From Oopsacas minuta (lineage: Eukaryota > Porifera > Hexactinellida > Lyssacinosida > Leucopsacidae), in NCBI GenBank assembly GCA_024704765.1, contig JAKMXF010000144.1:558001-622000 (forward strand): a stretch of 64,000 nt of DNA. The letters are read 5' to 3'. The translations under genes and the position numbers were made by a program. Under the pieces are notes generated by a model. The model worked only from the letters and a program-made list of their open reading frames with translations, had not been told where the DNA came from and did no database searches. Below, piece by piece: positions 18,675 to 29,800 of the stretch; the stretch's first letter is position 1, and each line of letters starts with the position of its first letter.

Positions 18675-21017
18675 ATGTCTCGAAATCAAAAGCAAAAGCT
18701 CGCGAATTTGAAAGCAACAAACGCTCGTAGACATCTGCGGAATTTGGAAATAGAAGCATATGCATCTGCAGTGAATGTATTTCGTGCACAAGGAGTGCTG
18801 ACAAAGGACAAATTAGATGTTTTAGATAATTTAGGTAAGCATCTTGATATTCCTATAGAAAGACATTATGCTGAATTGAGACGTGCTCTCAGTGACTACG
18901 AACTGAACAAAACAGCTGAAACTTTGACAGGTTTCGATCCTTCGTCCAGCTGGTACGAAGAAGCGCAAAAATTCGCAGACAATTATCAGCCGTTCATCCC
19001 AAAAGCCCGCTTCACAACCAATGCATTTCGTGCTATCAGCAACTACTGTACTAACCAGATGCTACGTGACTTACTGCCTTGCGAGGAGAATGGAAAGAAT
19101 ATAACTGAGCTGAATGCAGGAGATACGAATGAGAAATCAGATCATTGTTATCATAACAGAATACACCCTCTAGCTGCTAAGATATTAGCAGAATGGGGAG
19201 CAGATTTGGAGGAACCTGGTGCCCTCTCTCGTTCCTACCTTACCCCTGTTGGGCTAGAAGAACTAACAGAGGTGTTCCCAGATCAAAGCGAAATTGAAGA
19301 CTTGGAGAATCCACCTCTATCTCCATCAGAAGACGTTACTATAGAAAACTACATGCTTACTAGCGGTATGAGAAGAGGAACTGAACCGAAGAGCCTCTCA
19401 ACCAAACGGAGACGCTGTACCTCAGAACACAAATCTCAAACAGATGATACTCCCAGCTATGAACCTAGACGTAGTAGTGATAAGAACACTCCCACTAACC
19501 TGAGCAAGATTATGCAAGATTATCAATTGATAATGAGTCTAACTAAGAAGAAGAAAGTAGACCAGCCTGAAGCTTCTACTGACAGGAGACGTAAGGGAAA
19601 GAAGGCAGAGTCTGTAACACAGGAATCTCCCATACAGGTTACTGAAACCAAGAATAGAAGTGGACTTATAGTACCATGTATTTCTATTGAGAGAATGCCT
19701 CTATCTCAGCCTAAGACTCGTACTCCATCACCTGGAAAGAAAATTTCAACAAGCACCATACCAGCTGTAATAGCAAGTCCTAAGAAACCAAATATTAAAC
19801 GTATGAAGAAGAAACAACTCTCACAAACTACATGTGTACCTATACCCACAGAATCTAAATCTCCTTTGAAACGTAGAAGAGTTAGACTGAAGAGAATTTC
19901 TGTTGTTGTTTCACCAAATAAAGTTATTGACTCTCAAAAGGAGACGTTAGGAAACTCCCAAACTTCCTCACTAAATCCAACAATACAAACTCAATCAGTA
20001 ACAGAGTCTACCCAAGACATTATTGAACATACTAGCCATAGTCCTGAACCAATGGAAGAGGTAACTGAACTTCTAACTACAGACACTAAGGATATTGATA
20101 ATACTCAGGAACATGAAAGTGAACCTCCACAGACTGATCGCGATAATTTCGAGTCTTTTGTATCTGACATGCCAATCACGTCATACGGTAACAATGAAGA
20201 AGACAAATCAGCTAGTACACAGGAAGTTGTTTTAGAGGCGACAGCACGTAGTCCTGAATATATGCAAACACCTGAACAAACGGATACAACACTCATAACA
20301 GAGCAGATAGTATCAGAGCAAGTACTAGTTAGACGTAAGAAAGATAGTAATACTTCTCTAGATATTCCATCTCCTGACAAGATACGTAACGAGATGCAGA
20401 GCTTATACTCTCCTATTTCAAGTCTAGACACTCCTCCAGACCTAGAGAGAGCTGGTCACTTTGAGCTGGTACCAGAGACTGCCCCTTCTATCCACCCTAA
20501 TTTCTCTCCCATAACTTCCCCCGAGGAGTCTCAGTCTCCAGACAAACAGCTCCATTCGTTAGTTATACAACCAGCTGAGCGGTTATCCCTAGTCCTCCAG
20601 GACCCCTCAATAGATGTACTCCCTCATAAATGCTCTCTAGCACTCAGTGATATCGTAGAGGAGGTGTGTGACTCCATTTCTGACCCTCTCTCTCCCTCCC
20701 TCACATATACACGTGACGAATCGAAACCCTATACTTCACCAGACTCTGTATTCACAGATTCTTCTCTAATGTTATCAAAAGCTCTCAATTCCTTCATGAT
20801 GAGTCAAGGTATATCAGAAGATAATATAGAACATAGACCTGCTGCACAAGAACATATCTCTGATACAACTACAGAGTTATCTGATCTCATAAGTACACAG
20901 GTGCTACCAGCTGTTGAGGATCTAGACTTTGCTCAGATATCAGCTTCATTGCTTAGCATAGATCAGCTGACTACAGAGCCCACACATCAGCCTCCATCTG
21001 ACTCAACAAACAGCTGA
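18675..21017 (+). CDS. emsy: EMSY-like transcriptional repressor with N-terminal ENT domain
   Basis: 780 residues in one exon. The ENT domain (about 17-85) is clear: LRNLEIEAYASAVNVFRAQG, then LTKDKLDVLDNL and IERHYAELRRALSDYEL. The remainder is low-complexity, rich in Ser, Thr, Pro and Glu, with basic nuclear-localisation-like stretches (KRRRVRLKR) and many SP/TP sites. In vertebrates EMSY is a nuclear chromatin regulator that works with SIN3/HDAC-type corepressors and binds BRCA2; only the ENT domain links this protein to it. It is shorter than human EMSY (about 1300 residues), and the C-terminal fibronectin-like part is not evident. NOXRED1 starts 137 bp downstream. Confidence 0.82.
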   Translation: MSRNQKQKLANLKATNARRHLRNLEIEAYASAVNVFRAQGVLTKDKLDVLDNLGKHLDIPIERHYAELRRALSDYELNKTAETLTGFDPSSSWYEEAQKFADNYQPFIPKARFTTNAFRAISNYCTNQMLRDLLPCEENGKNITELNAGDTNEKSDHCYHNRIHPLAAKILAEWGADLEEPGALSRSYLTPVGLEELTEVFPDQSEIEDLENPPLSPSEDVTIENYMLTSGMRRGTEPKSLSTKRRRCTSEHKSQTDDTPSYEPRRSSDKNTPTNLSKIMQDYQLIMSLTKKKKVDQPEASTDRRRKGKKAESVTQESPIQVTETKNRSGLIVPCISIERMPLSQPKTRTPSPGKKISTSTIPAVIASPKKPNIKRMKKKQLSQTTCVPIPTESKSPLKRRRVRLKRISVVVSPNKVIDSQKETLGNSQTSSLNPTIQTQSVTESTQDIIEHTSHSPEPMEEVTELLTTDTKDIDNTQEHESEPPQTDRDNFESFVSDMPITSYGNNEEDKSASTQEVVLEATARSPEYMQTPEQTDTTLITEQIVSEQVLVRRKKDSNTSLDIPSPDKIRNEMQSLYSPISSLDTPPDLERAGHFELVPETAPSIHPNFSPITSPEESQSPDKQLHSLVIQPAERLSLVLQDPSIDVLPHKCSLALSDIVEEVCDSISDPLSPSLTYTRDESKPYTSPDSVFTDSSLMLSKALNSFMMSQGISEDNIEHRPAAQEHISDTTTELSDLISTQVLPAVEDLDFAQISASLLSIDQLTTEPTHQPPSDSTNS

Positions 21018-21154
21018 TCTCTTAGACTGTAATAACAGTGTATTTGTAGGATACGATATATTCGATATGTGTTCGTATATATTCACTAATATTTTCTAGT
21101 TATTTTATTGTCTAAATAGAAGGCTTAATTCCTTCCATTGAAATAGGTAATGGT

Positions 21155-22225
21155 ATGTCACTCCCACACATAGATGACCTAATCGGAGAATTACCCTCTC
21201 TTCAACTAGAGAATACACTAACTCCCTCAGAAATAGGATGTCTACCTCTTAGACTACAATCCAATGCATTTCTCCTCACTGCATTAACTCAGTGTAGATA
21301 CCTTATACACACGTGGAAAGCACTCAAGGAGGTATGTCCCACGTACAAGAAGAGTTCCTCTAAATCATATACCAGTCTACACACACTATCCTCTATCTCC
21401 AGAACTAGTGATCGGACTGATAGTACATTTTGTATTGGTGTTATTGGTTGTGGTCGTATAGGTAGTCATCTTGTACGGAAACTATTACAAGATCCAAATA
21501 TCACACCGGATATGATTCGTCTTTCCACTCGACAACCTGATCACCTTCAAGAATTCGAATCCCAAGGTGTTACATGTCGTTTCGATAACATATGGCTTGC
21601 TAATAACTCTGACGTCATAATAATTTGCTGTTTGCCCAGTCAAATAGCCCCAGTCTTACTTGACTTATCGAAAAGTTCTATTTCGAATACAACTCTCCTC
21701 GTATCTATCCTAGCAGGAGTAGGAGTAAACAGGATAAGGCGAGCTCTGAATGATCGTACAAATGTAATGAGAGTGTATTTTGATTGGAGTCACCTTAGTT
21801 TAGAAGATAGAGGAGTAATGTCTATTGATAGTTATGGAGTATCGAATAGAATGAGTCGTCATAAGCTAGCTCTTGCTAACTGTCCGTTCAAAACTGATAC
21901 AGGCTGTTGGTTTGGAGAATTCGTGGTATCTTGTATAGCTTACTGTTTGAATCAGCTGATTGTTGCTAGTGAGATAGGAAATCTAGTGTGCAATCTTATT
22001 GCTGATGAATCTGTTGATGTAAATGATTTGTTACCTGATGTGAAATTCGACAAGAAATTTATTTCTAAGTTTTTGGAGAAAGAAGGAGAGATGACTAAAT
22101 TGGGGAGTGTGCTGGAGAAGAAAGAAATGAGAGATTTACTTGTTGAGAAATACTGGCAGAGAGTCAGAGAAGTAGAACCGAGTTTATTAGATATTGCTAA
22201 AACACAGACTCCAACAAAATTATAG
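21155..22225 (+). CDS. noxred1: NOXRED1-like NADP-dependent oxidoreductase (P5CR-like fold)
   Basis: 356 residues, intronless, close to the vertebrate length. A Rossmann dinucleotide-binding motif, IGVIGCGRIGSHLVRKLL, sits near residues 92-110, followed by RLSTRQPD after the second strand (an Arg suited to NADP phosphate), DVIIICCLPSQIAPVL and LVSILAGVGVNRIRRAL. This is the layout of pyrroline-5-carboxylate-reductase-like proteins, and the N-terminal ~90-residue extension is typical of NOXRED1. The substrate is unknown in the family. It starts 137 bp after the EMSY-like stop, with a splice-acceptor-like 'ccattgaaatag' just before the ATG. Confidence 0.87.
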   Translation: MSLPHIDDLIGELPSLQLENTLTPSEIGCLPLRLQSNAFLLTALTQCRYLIHTWKALKEVCPTYKKSSSKSYTSLHTLSSISRTSDRTDSTFCIGVIGCGRIGSHLVRKLLQDPNITPDMIRLSTRQPDHLQEFESQGVTCRFDNIWLANNSDVIIICCLPSQIAPVLLDLSKSSISNTTLLVSILAGVGVNRIRRALNDRTNVMRVYFDWSHLSLEDRGVMSIDSYGVSNRMSRHKLALANCPFKTDTGCWFGEFVVSCIAYCLNQLIVASEIGNLVCNLIADESVDVNDLLPDVKFDKKFISKFLEKEGEMTKLGSVLEKKEMRDLLVEKYWQRVREVEPSLLDIAKTQTPTKL

Positions 22226-22528
22226 AGGATATATATACGTATCGTATAACAATTACTTTCTACGATCAATCAACTCTCCTGTTTGACCTTTCATGTTCTT
22301 TCATGAGTTCTCAACTTTGATGATACGATCATATATCAAATACATTATCACATCTCTTTTGATTCCGGTGGAAAGTAATCATTATTTATATTAGCTACAT
22401 AAAATTAGCTCCTTATAAGTAGACTAAATTCATAGCAGTATTTGTTGTTAATTAGAATATAATAAGGACATGCACATAACTATCTCCAATTAGTGGGTGA
22501 TATCTAGCAATAATAAAGAAATAATACG
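22226..22528. other. Short intergenic spacer
   Basis: AT-rich, about 300 bp. I see nothing beyond presumed UTR and promoter. Confidence 0.5.
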
Positions 22529-23272
22529 ATGACAAAGGCAGGCAGTTATTCTCCAAATGCTCTTGCTTTCGAGCATGAGCTAGATGACACATCTCTACAA
22601 GAGCTCTACTCTTGGATAGACTCAATTCCTCTCTCCAGACCGAAGAAGAATATATCTCGGGATTTTAGTGACGGTGTCCTTGCAGCTGAGGTAGTATCTC
22701 ACTTCATTCCCCGATTGGTAGAGTTACATAACTACAGTCCTGCCTCCAGTACAACTCAGAAATTAACAAACTGGCAGACATTGAATAGGAAAGTTCTAGT
22801 CAAAGTAGGTCTAAAGCTTCCTGACGGTACCTTACGTCAGATCGTCAGCTGTCAGCCTGGCTCAGTAGAGATAGCATTGCATAATATTAAACTACGTTTA
22901 GAAGCTACCTTAGCACGTACAAGACATGAGTCACACGGAATCGGAAATTCCTACATGAACCATGCAGGGGAGAGGTATTATGATAATGAAAGAATTTCTG
23001 GTATGCGACCTCCTTACTCATTTGCTGGGTCTGACGGGGTAATAGATAATTACACTGAGATTGAGAAACGGATATTTGCAGCAGAGAAAGATCAAAATTT
23101 CTATGAACAACAAGAAACGATGCATCTTCTACAAATGAAAATCAGACGACTAGAACATCTTGTTAGAATTCGCGATCTTAGAATTGAGCATTTGAGTACA
23201 CAGCTAAGTGAATCAAACCGGAAACTACAAGAATACGACCATGAGAAAAACGTTGCTCAAATTCACCAATAA
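22529..23272 (+). CDS. spef1: SPEF1/CLAMP, microtubule-binding calponin-homology protein
   Basis: 247 residues in one exon. The SPEF1-type CH domain covers about 22-125: LQELYSWIDSIPLSRPKKNISRDFSDGVLAAEVV, then NYSPASSTTQKLTNWQTLNRKVL and LKLPDGTLRQIV. A linker and C-terminal coiled coil (about 180-245) follow. By family knowledge SPEF1 binds, bundles and stabilises microtubules and marks the central pair of motile cilia. The length is close to the vertebrate protein. Confidence 0.93.
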   Translation: MTKAGSYSPNALAFEHELDDTSLQELYSWIDSIPLSRPKKNISRDFSDGVLAAEVVSHFIPRLVELHNYSPASSTTQKLTNWQTLNRKVLVKVGLKLPDGTLRQIVSCQPGSVEIALHNIKLRLEATLARTRHESHGIGNSYMNHAGERYYDNERISGMRPPYSFAGSDGVIDNYTEIEKRIFAAEKDQNFYEQQETMHLLQMKIRRLEHLVRIRDLRIEHLSTQLSESNRKLQEYDHEKNVAQIHQ

Positions 23273-23926
23273 CATATCCCTTGTCACACCCCGAGTCACT
23301 CCCATCTAACCATGTTCATAGAAGTAAGAGCAACCCTGTCACCACGATGAACTGTTTGAATAGGACAACCTATTCTTATACTATCTGTTTGCTAATTATC
23401 CTACTTCACCAGCACAATATAATAATCACTGAAGTATATGTTAACTGTTTTATGGTTATTATTATATTGGGAGGGATATACACTCTTCTATTTGTTTATA
23501 GAAATATGAGGATTGTAATTTTAGCTCTTATAATTGAATATACAAGTAACCAAAATCAGCTGATCGCTTATCATAGTGGCATAGTCCAACACGTGTCAGA
23601 TACTATAGGGCATTTAATCATAGCAAGTTGAGCAATTTTGGTGAGGTTCTCCAGAAACAGAATTCCTTTAGATTTATCCATTGAGTAGAACTAATCATTC
23701 TATATTTTTGGTTAAATGAATAACTGGATTTTTTAACAAATTTATTCTCTTTATTCAGCACATAAATATATTTTATCTACAACCTGATCACTTCTGTTAT
23801 AACACTACCATCTAATAACCAGGTGAGTTATACATTTATCCGTGAATTACATAACTCACGATTTATCCATACCATCTATATTATTTATTTCTCAATTGTA
23901 GTTGCTACAGATCTCACTATAGCAAT
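23273..23926. other. Intergenic region after SPEF1
   Basis: A frame at 23347-23631 (from its ATG) would encode a hydrophobic peptide with two possible TM segments, but it has no other support and starts inside the probable SPEF1 3' UTR. Acceptor-like motifs (ctcaattgtag at 23891-23901) lie before the next start. Confidence 0.35.
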
Positions 23927-26049
23927 ATGGCAGCGGAAGGTAACCACATTAATCCACCTCACGTGGCTATAGAAGACGAATTGACTGAGATAAGACGCTT
24001 ACTAACTCTAATGGTTAACAATCCTGCTACTGATCAGGCTAACATAGCACTAGAAACAATTGTCTACAAATATCACGCTAATCTCCTTCAGCATAGTGAA
24101 GTACTAGCTGCCCGTGAAGTAGTAAGACTGCCTCTAAGACCACCTGATGCAGATCTCCAGCACCAACAACTACAACAGCTGGCTAGGGAGAATGATGAGC
24201 TAACTAACAAATTACGTGAACAAGAGGAAAACATTGATTTGGTAACCGTTAGATTAGTAGAATATTATAAACGTATTTTGAGGCGATTTTATCTTTGTAT
24301 ATTAGTTACATCGTGTAAATAAAGATTGGGAAAACCAGTATAAACGCAATGATGCAAATCATTTGAGGGAAAAGCAACTATTAGAGAAGTCTATTAGAGA
24401 ATTACAGAGTAAGATAGAGTTAATATCCACTATACGATCTGGTGATGATAGTAACCCTCCCCCACAGGAACACATAGTACAGCTTATCAACGAGAAAGAG
24501 GAAGCTCTCAACAAGGCAAGTATTAATAAGAGTGTATCCATGGCTACAGAAGTGTAGACTTATCTGGGAGTTTCATATTATCAGTTCTACATTCAAATAT
24601 TTCTACTGTGTGTTTGTAGGTCAAAGAATTGTTTAATGCTAACAATAAGCTGAAGAAGAAACTAGAAACACAGGAACAATTGATTCAGGAAGATGAACAA
24701 AATGCTGAAGCTGTTGACAAGATGCTGAATGAACTCAAAGATAGATACAAGCAGAAAGAGGCTGAAGAAGCTAAGAATATCTCTGAATACAATGAACTCA
24801 TGACTAGATATAACGAGTTCAAGGACCAGGTTAGATCTCTACTGAACTTATTTTATTTTGTGTGAATCTACCTTATAAATTGTATATTTTCTTGTGGAAT
24901 ATACTGATGAATAGGCATGATTGTACGTAGGTGGAATATTTGTATACAAAGCTATATGATTATTGAACTTTACTCACAATTCTACTAGATAACTAATTTC
25001 ACCAAATTAATACCTACCTACGTATTAATTGATAAATTCTGGACACAACAATTGTGTATTCAAATATATTTCCTTTTACTTCGCACAATCTTGTCTAAAG
25101 TCCCAACGAGTGTCGGTTCAGGCGGGTTCCATTGTATTGTTACGTTGAGTTTAATTTCCACACATATTTTCAGTATGAATCAGCAAAAGTATCAGAAGCA
25201 GATGCAAATACGAAACTAAGAAAATCAGAAGAATCTTTGAAATCTAAAGTGGATGAAATAGAAAAAGCTAAGACAGATTACAGAGCTCTTCAAAAAGTAA
25301 GTCATTTGCAATTTCTCATCAATCTATATGTATGTAGACATGTAGCTGTAGCTTCTATATACATATGTTTAATATTACCCATAAACATTTTATACTATGA
25401 GATGTATTACTCTAGTCCCCATTACCGAGTAATTATTTCCATTTGATGGAGTTTAATGGATGTGCTAATAATTAATCTTATTTTGTTATTACTGGTATAT
25501 AGCTTAATATATTATGGGGTGAGCAATACTGATTAACTAACTGATAATATTACTGGATATAATATGGTTGTTTGTTATAGAAATTGATTCTTAGCTTGTT
25601 GGGAGAAGAAAAGGTTGAACCGAAAAAGGAAACTAAGAAAAAGAAGAAAGTTAGACTACTTAGCAGGAATCCTTATGGGTTAGAGCACTATGATCCAGAA
25701 TTGCTTGATTTTTATCAACCTGACATTGTGAGTGAATTTTTGTATCCGAATTATTTACAGTCAACTCCTGTTATAAATAAATCGAAAAGCTCGCTTAGCG
25801 CAGTACGCTTCTGTACTTTATCTTAACCTTATTCATTATAATATAGGACATAATGGCTCACCGTCACGGATCTCGCAAGCATCGTACTCCTCCGTTATCT
25901 CGATTATCAGAATGGGATCTGGTTTGTTGTATTATCATTTATTTATTGAGACAATATCACTTTATACATTTTGTATATAGGATTATGAAACGCTGGATAC
26001 CCCCCGTTTCGGACACAGAGGCCGATATTATACTATCGATTCAGACTAA
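23927..26049 (+). CDS. Coiled-coil protein of unknown family, seven exons
   Basis: I join exons 23927-24241, 24306-24515, 24620-24829, 25174-25296, 25581-25727, 25847-25921 and 25981-26049. All junctions are phase 0, giving 382 residues. Intron 2 has a GC donor in perfect context (AAG|gcaagt); the others are GT-AG. Residues ~75-280 are coiled coil. The C-terminus turns basic (KKETKKKKKVRLLSRN), then carries short motifs GLEHYDPELLDFYQPDI, HGSRKHRTPPLSRLSEWDL and RFGHRGRYYT. If exon 5 read through its strong GTGAGT donor it would stop at 25826. I do not recognise the family. The exon structure is internally consistent, so the gene is very likely real. Confidence 0.72.
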
Positions 26050-26828
26050 TACACTTTACCATACATACAGTCACTAAAAGTACGATTTTGTAGTTCAATC
26101 CTCTTCAATCATCTGTGTACTATCCTCACACAACATTTCTACATTTTTCTTGATTGTAATAATGCACTAGAATTAGTTATACTCTTTCGTGATTTATTCT
26201 CTATCATATATCATTATAATGCACTCATTACACACAAATATTTGTTATTTTATACTATTAGGATGAATTTGTCAGTAAACAACAAAATTGATCCAAATTG
26301 AATAATTATGTAATAGTGACGGTTATACGTCACATTCTGAAACACGTTAGTTCATATGGAAAGTTATTCTGACATTGAAAGTATAACTTAATTATTATAC
26401 AAATTATTAACGAAGGGATAATTCTCTGAAAAGAACTGTTCAAAATTTCCGTTAACTAAATCTAAACTGACTGCAGAGCATATTAGAAATGGCTACAACC
26501 ATAAGCCAGGAAACACCATCAAAAGCACAGAAGATATTAAAGAACTAGAAGTACGAGGATAGATTGAAAGAAATTCGGTCCATTGACAGGCAATTTTACT
26601 TATCTGTTTGTTATAGTCCAAACTACAGTGTAAATATATGCAGTATTGAATTATTTATGTTTTGTTTATCAACTCTTCTTACGACATAATAGAAAGGTTA
26701 TTCAGTTTACTCGAATTATATTATACTTCCCTGGCTAGGATTTCTTAGCATTAAATGTTCGTTGCTTTTGATTTATTTAAGTTCTTTTATGGATAGATTA
26801 ATCCACTATTTTAACAGCTGTAGAAATA
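26050..26828. other. Intergenic region upstream of the SKP1-like gene
   Basis: AT-rich; no gene, RNA or clear repeat seen. Confidence 0.45.
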
Positions 26829-29800
26829 ATGACTAAAGTATACCTCGAGAGCTCAGAGGGTAAGAAGATTCTGGTTAAGAGAGATCTGCTACAGAATCTC
26901 GGTACTTTGAAGAAACTAGTACAAGGTAATTTATCATTAGTCAATAGACATTGCATTTATTCCAAATGGTTGCAAGATATTTTATTAAACTTAAACTGCA
27001 TTTACATAACTGATTCTACAGATTTAGGTTGTGAGGAAGATGAAGTTATCCCTCTTCCAGCAGTACCAGCTAAAATACTGAAAAAGGTATAATTATTATT
27101 ATCCAACACACGACACATATACACAAAAAATAAATATTAAATTCAACAAAGAGTTTGTATGTATACACCTTTTATTTCTTCTTATAAGCATGCACCGTAT
27201 CAACGAACTTTTTCACGTTACCAATGTCAGTTGTTGGGAATATTCCATTTCCTACATTAGCAATGCATTTATCAGCTCCTAACATTTTAATCATACTCTT
27301 GGTCATTTTTTCTATTTCCTTCTCATCTGCTAGTAACGCTACTGGATCCAAGTTACCCATTAGCACTTTCTTATCTCCTATTTGCTTCCTTGCTATATCT
27401 GGTTCTATTGTCCAGTCAATACCAATGATTTGGTAGTCCAACTTTCCCAATTCTTCTATAGCATAATGTACTCCTTGCAAATATAGCATAATCGGTACAT
27501 CTGATGATAACCTCTGCTTAATTTCCTTTGCTATCTCCTTCAGTTGTGGATAACAGAACTCCATGAACTGCTGCTTACCTAGAATACCAGTTAGTGAATC
27601 TATTAGCATTAGCACCTGAGCTCCTGCTTTGTATTGGTGTATCAGGAAGTCAATAACTACACCCGTTAGGTCGTTCAACAGCTGATGGGAAGTTTCTTTA
27701 TATAGATATAGCCAGGATTTAGCTCGAAACCATTTCGTCTCTCCCAATCCTTCCACGAGGTAGGCGAGAAGAGTCCAGGGTGCGAGAGAGAACCCAATCA
27801 ATGGAACCCTACCATCTAGCTCATAGCTTACTAAACTTATCGTGTCTAAGATCGGTTTCACCTTCTTTTCAACTTCTATATCCTTCTCCAACCTGTCTAT
27901 ATCACCGGGAGTCATTAACGGATTTGTTATTGTGAGATCCCCTCTCTCACTCTGCTCAATTTTTATTCCTAGGATTTTAAGTAAGACAAAAGAATCCGCG
28001 AATATTATAACCGCATCAACATCGAAATATTCCAAAGGCAGCTGAGTTAGTTCACTAGATAGTCTAGCGTTCTGATAAATCGTTTCCAATTTGTTCATGT
28101 TACAAATCTCTGTGAATTTAGGTAGATAGTGCCCGCTCTGTCTCAGCATCCACACTGGTATTTTCTCAACCTTCTCGCCTCTAGCCAGTCGTATTATGAC
28201 GTCATTCTTCAGTTTAGCCGGCGCCTTGGATCTGGTGATTTTCAACAGATTCTCACTACTGTTCATCATTATTTATTGATATTTATTGCTTATTTAAAAT
28301 TAATGGATACTGTATGGTCTATAATGGCTCTAAGATTGTGGTCAGATTACATTGAGCCATTTATCCTGTAATCATACACTAATGGTTGGAATAAACTGCA
28401 ACATAAACACATTCATTTTGCTGTATAGAAAATTATTTATTGCATTATAATCCATTTGTGTATTATTAAGTTCATACATACACACACGTGAACTAATTCT
28501 ATTATTGAGGATGCATAAGCTCTGATAATTAATTATTTGTAATAATCAATTTCTTCTATTCGTATTAATTGTTCTTTCAGATATCACCTGTCTGTCTACG
28601 TTCTATAATTTCCTTTTCGTGATTATTCTTTGGATTTTCTGTTTCCTTTATGCTACAGATTTCGGCTATTTCCCTTCCTTCTGAAATATATTTAAAACTT
28701 GACATTTTCAACATTTAATTGAATATATTATGCTAAAGGTTTTACAATGGTGTGAACATGAGATTCAACTTAATGATACTCAGCTATCTCTCTCTACTTC
28801 TCCTGGCTCCTTAACAACAGCTCATATAGTGAGAGGAGATCGAATAGAGGAGATTTCTTCTCGGATCAGACCTACACAAATTTTACTCAATAAGGATAAG
28901 CCATGGAAAGTTGATAACGATATTTGGGAACAGGAATTTTTGAATAAGAATAAGACTATTTGGCATCCACTTCTATTGGTTTGTTACATTAGAGCATTAT
29001 TTTATATCTTTCCATATTTGTATTCAAGATGTTGACTTTTCGTTGTATTCATTCAATCAGTTATCTGATATTAAAGTGGTTTATATTGCATTAAATTCGT
29101 AACACACAAGTACATTTATCTTTGACACATCTGAAAAATGTGAAAATTGGTGTCATGTCAGTATCTAAGACTATTTTTATTGGGCCAATATATATTATTA
29201 CTATACAGATTCTTGTTATTATTATTCACAATACATGTTTAACACATATAATACTTACACACGAATACTCTAGATGCAGTCTAACTCAATATGAGAATGT
29301 ATCTAGTTTAAACTTTTGTATCTGTCCCTTCTCCTGATCACACACAATGAATACTCCCTCTTCATTAATACAGGTACCATGATAATGATTCGAGTGCCAA
29401 GCGTTTAGCTTTTCTTTACCTAGTTTATAAACTAGCGTCCCTACAGGGTTTGTGACGTATATTACTCCATTGTTTGTGTCTGTCACTACTATATCATCGT
29501 TATCTCCCAATACTAGTCTACCAGTCAATAGACTACTCCTTGGAATATCGAGATATATTTGTTTGTACATTTCTCCAGTTAGCTGATACATATAGATTGA
29601 TGGCAATCCGCTATGTAACACTATAACTTTCCTGTCAATTGTCACTGATACTGAGCATGGATCTTTCAGGTCTCCTTTATTACCGATGAAGTGACTATGT
29701 GAGTGATTGAGTAGCGCCTGCACTCTATTGTGTTTCTGCTCACAAACAAATATATACTTTTTATATACACATAATCCAGTTGGACCGCCCAGTTCATATT

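Noticed and set aside
23347-23631. Hydrophobic peptide after SPEF1
   Set aside because: AT-rich DNA readily gives hydrophobic frames; no family, no splice logic, and it lies in the probable SPEF1 3' UTR.
24923-25050. Possible transposon with 'acgtaggt' inverted ends in intron 3 of the coiled-coil gene
   Set aside because: The match is only about 12-14 bp, imperfect, with no target duplication.
27172-28269. Horizontal transfer of a bacterial UROD into an intron
   Set aside because: The sequence reads as the eukaryotic/alpha-type family in length and in blocks such as VPLIGFSLAPWTLL, and its base composition matches the surroundings; nesting alone is not evidence of transfer.
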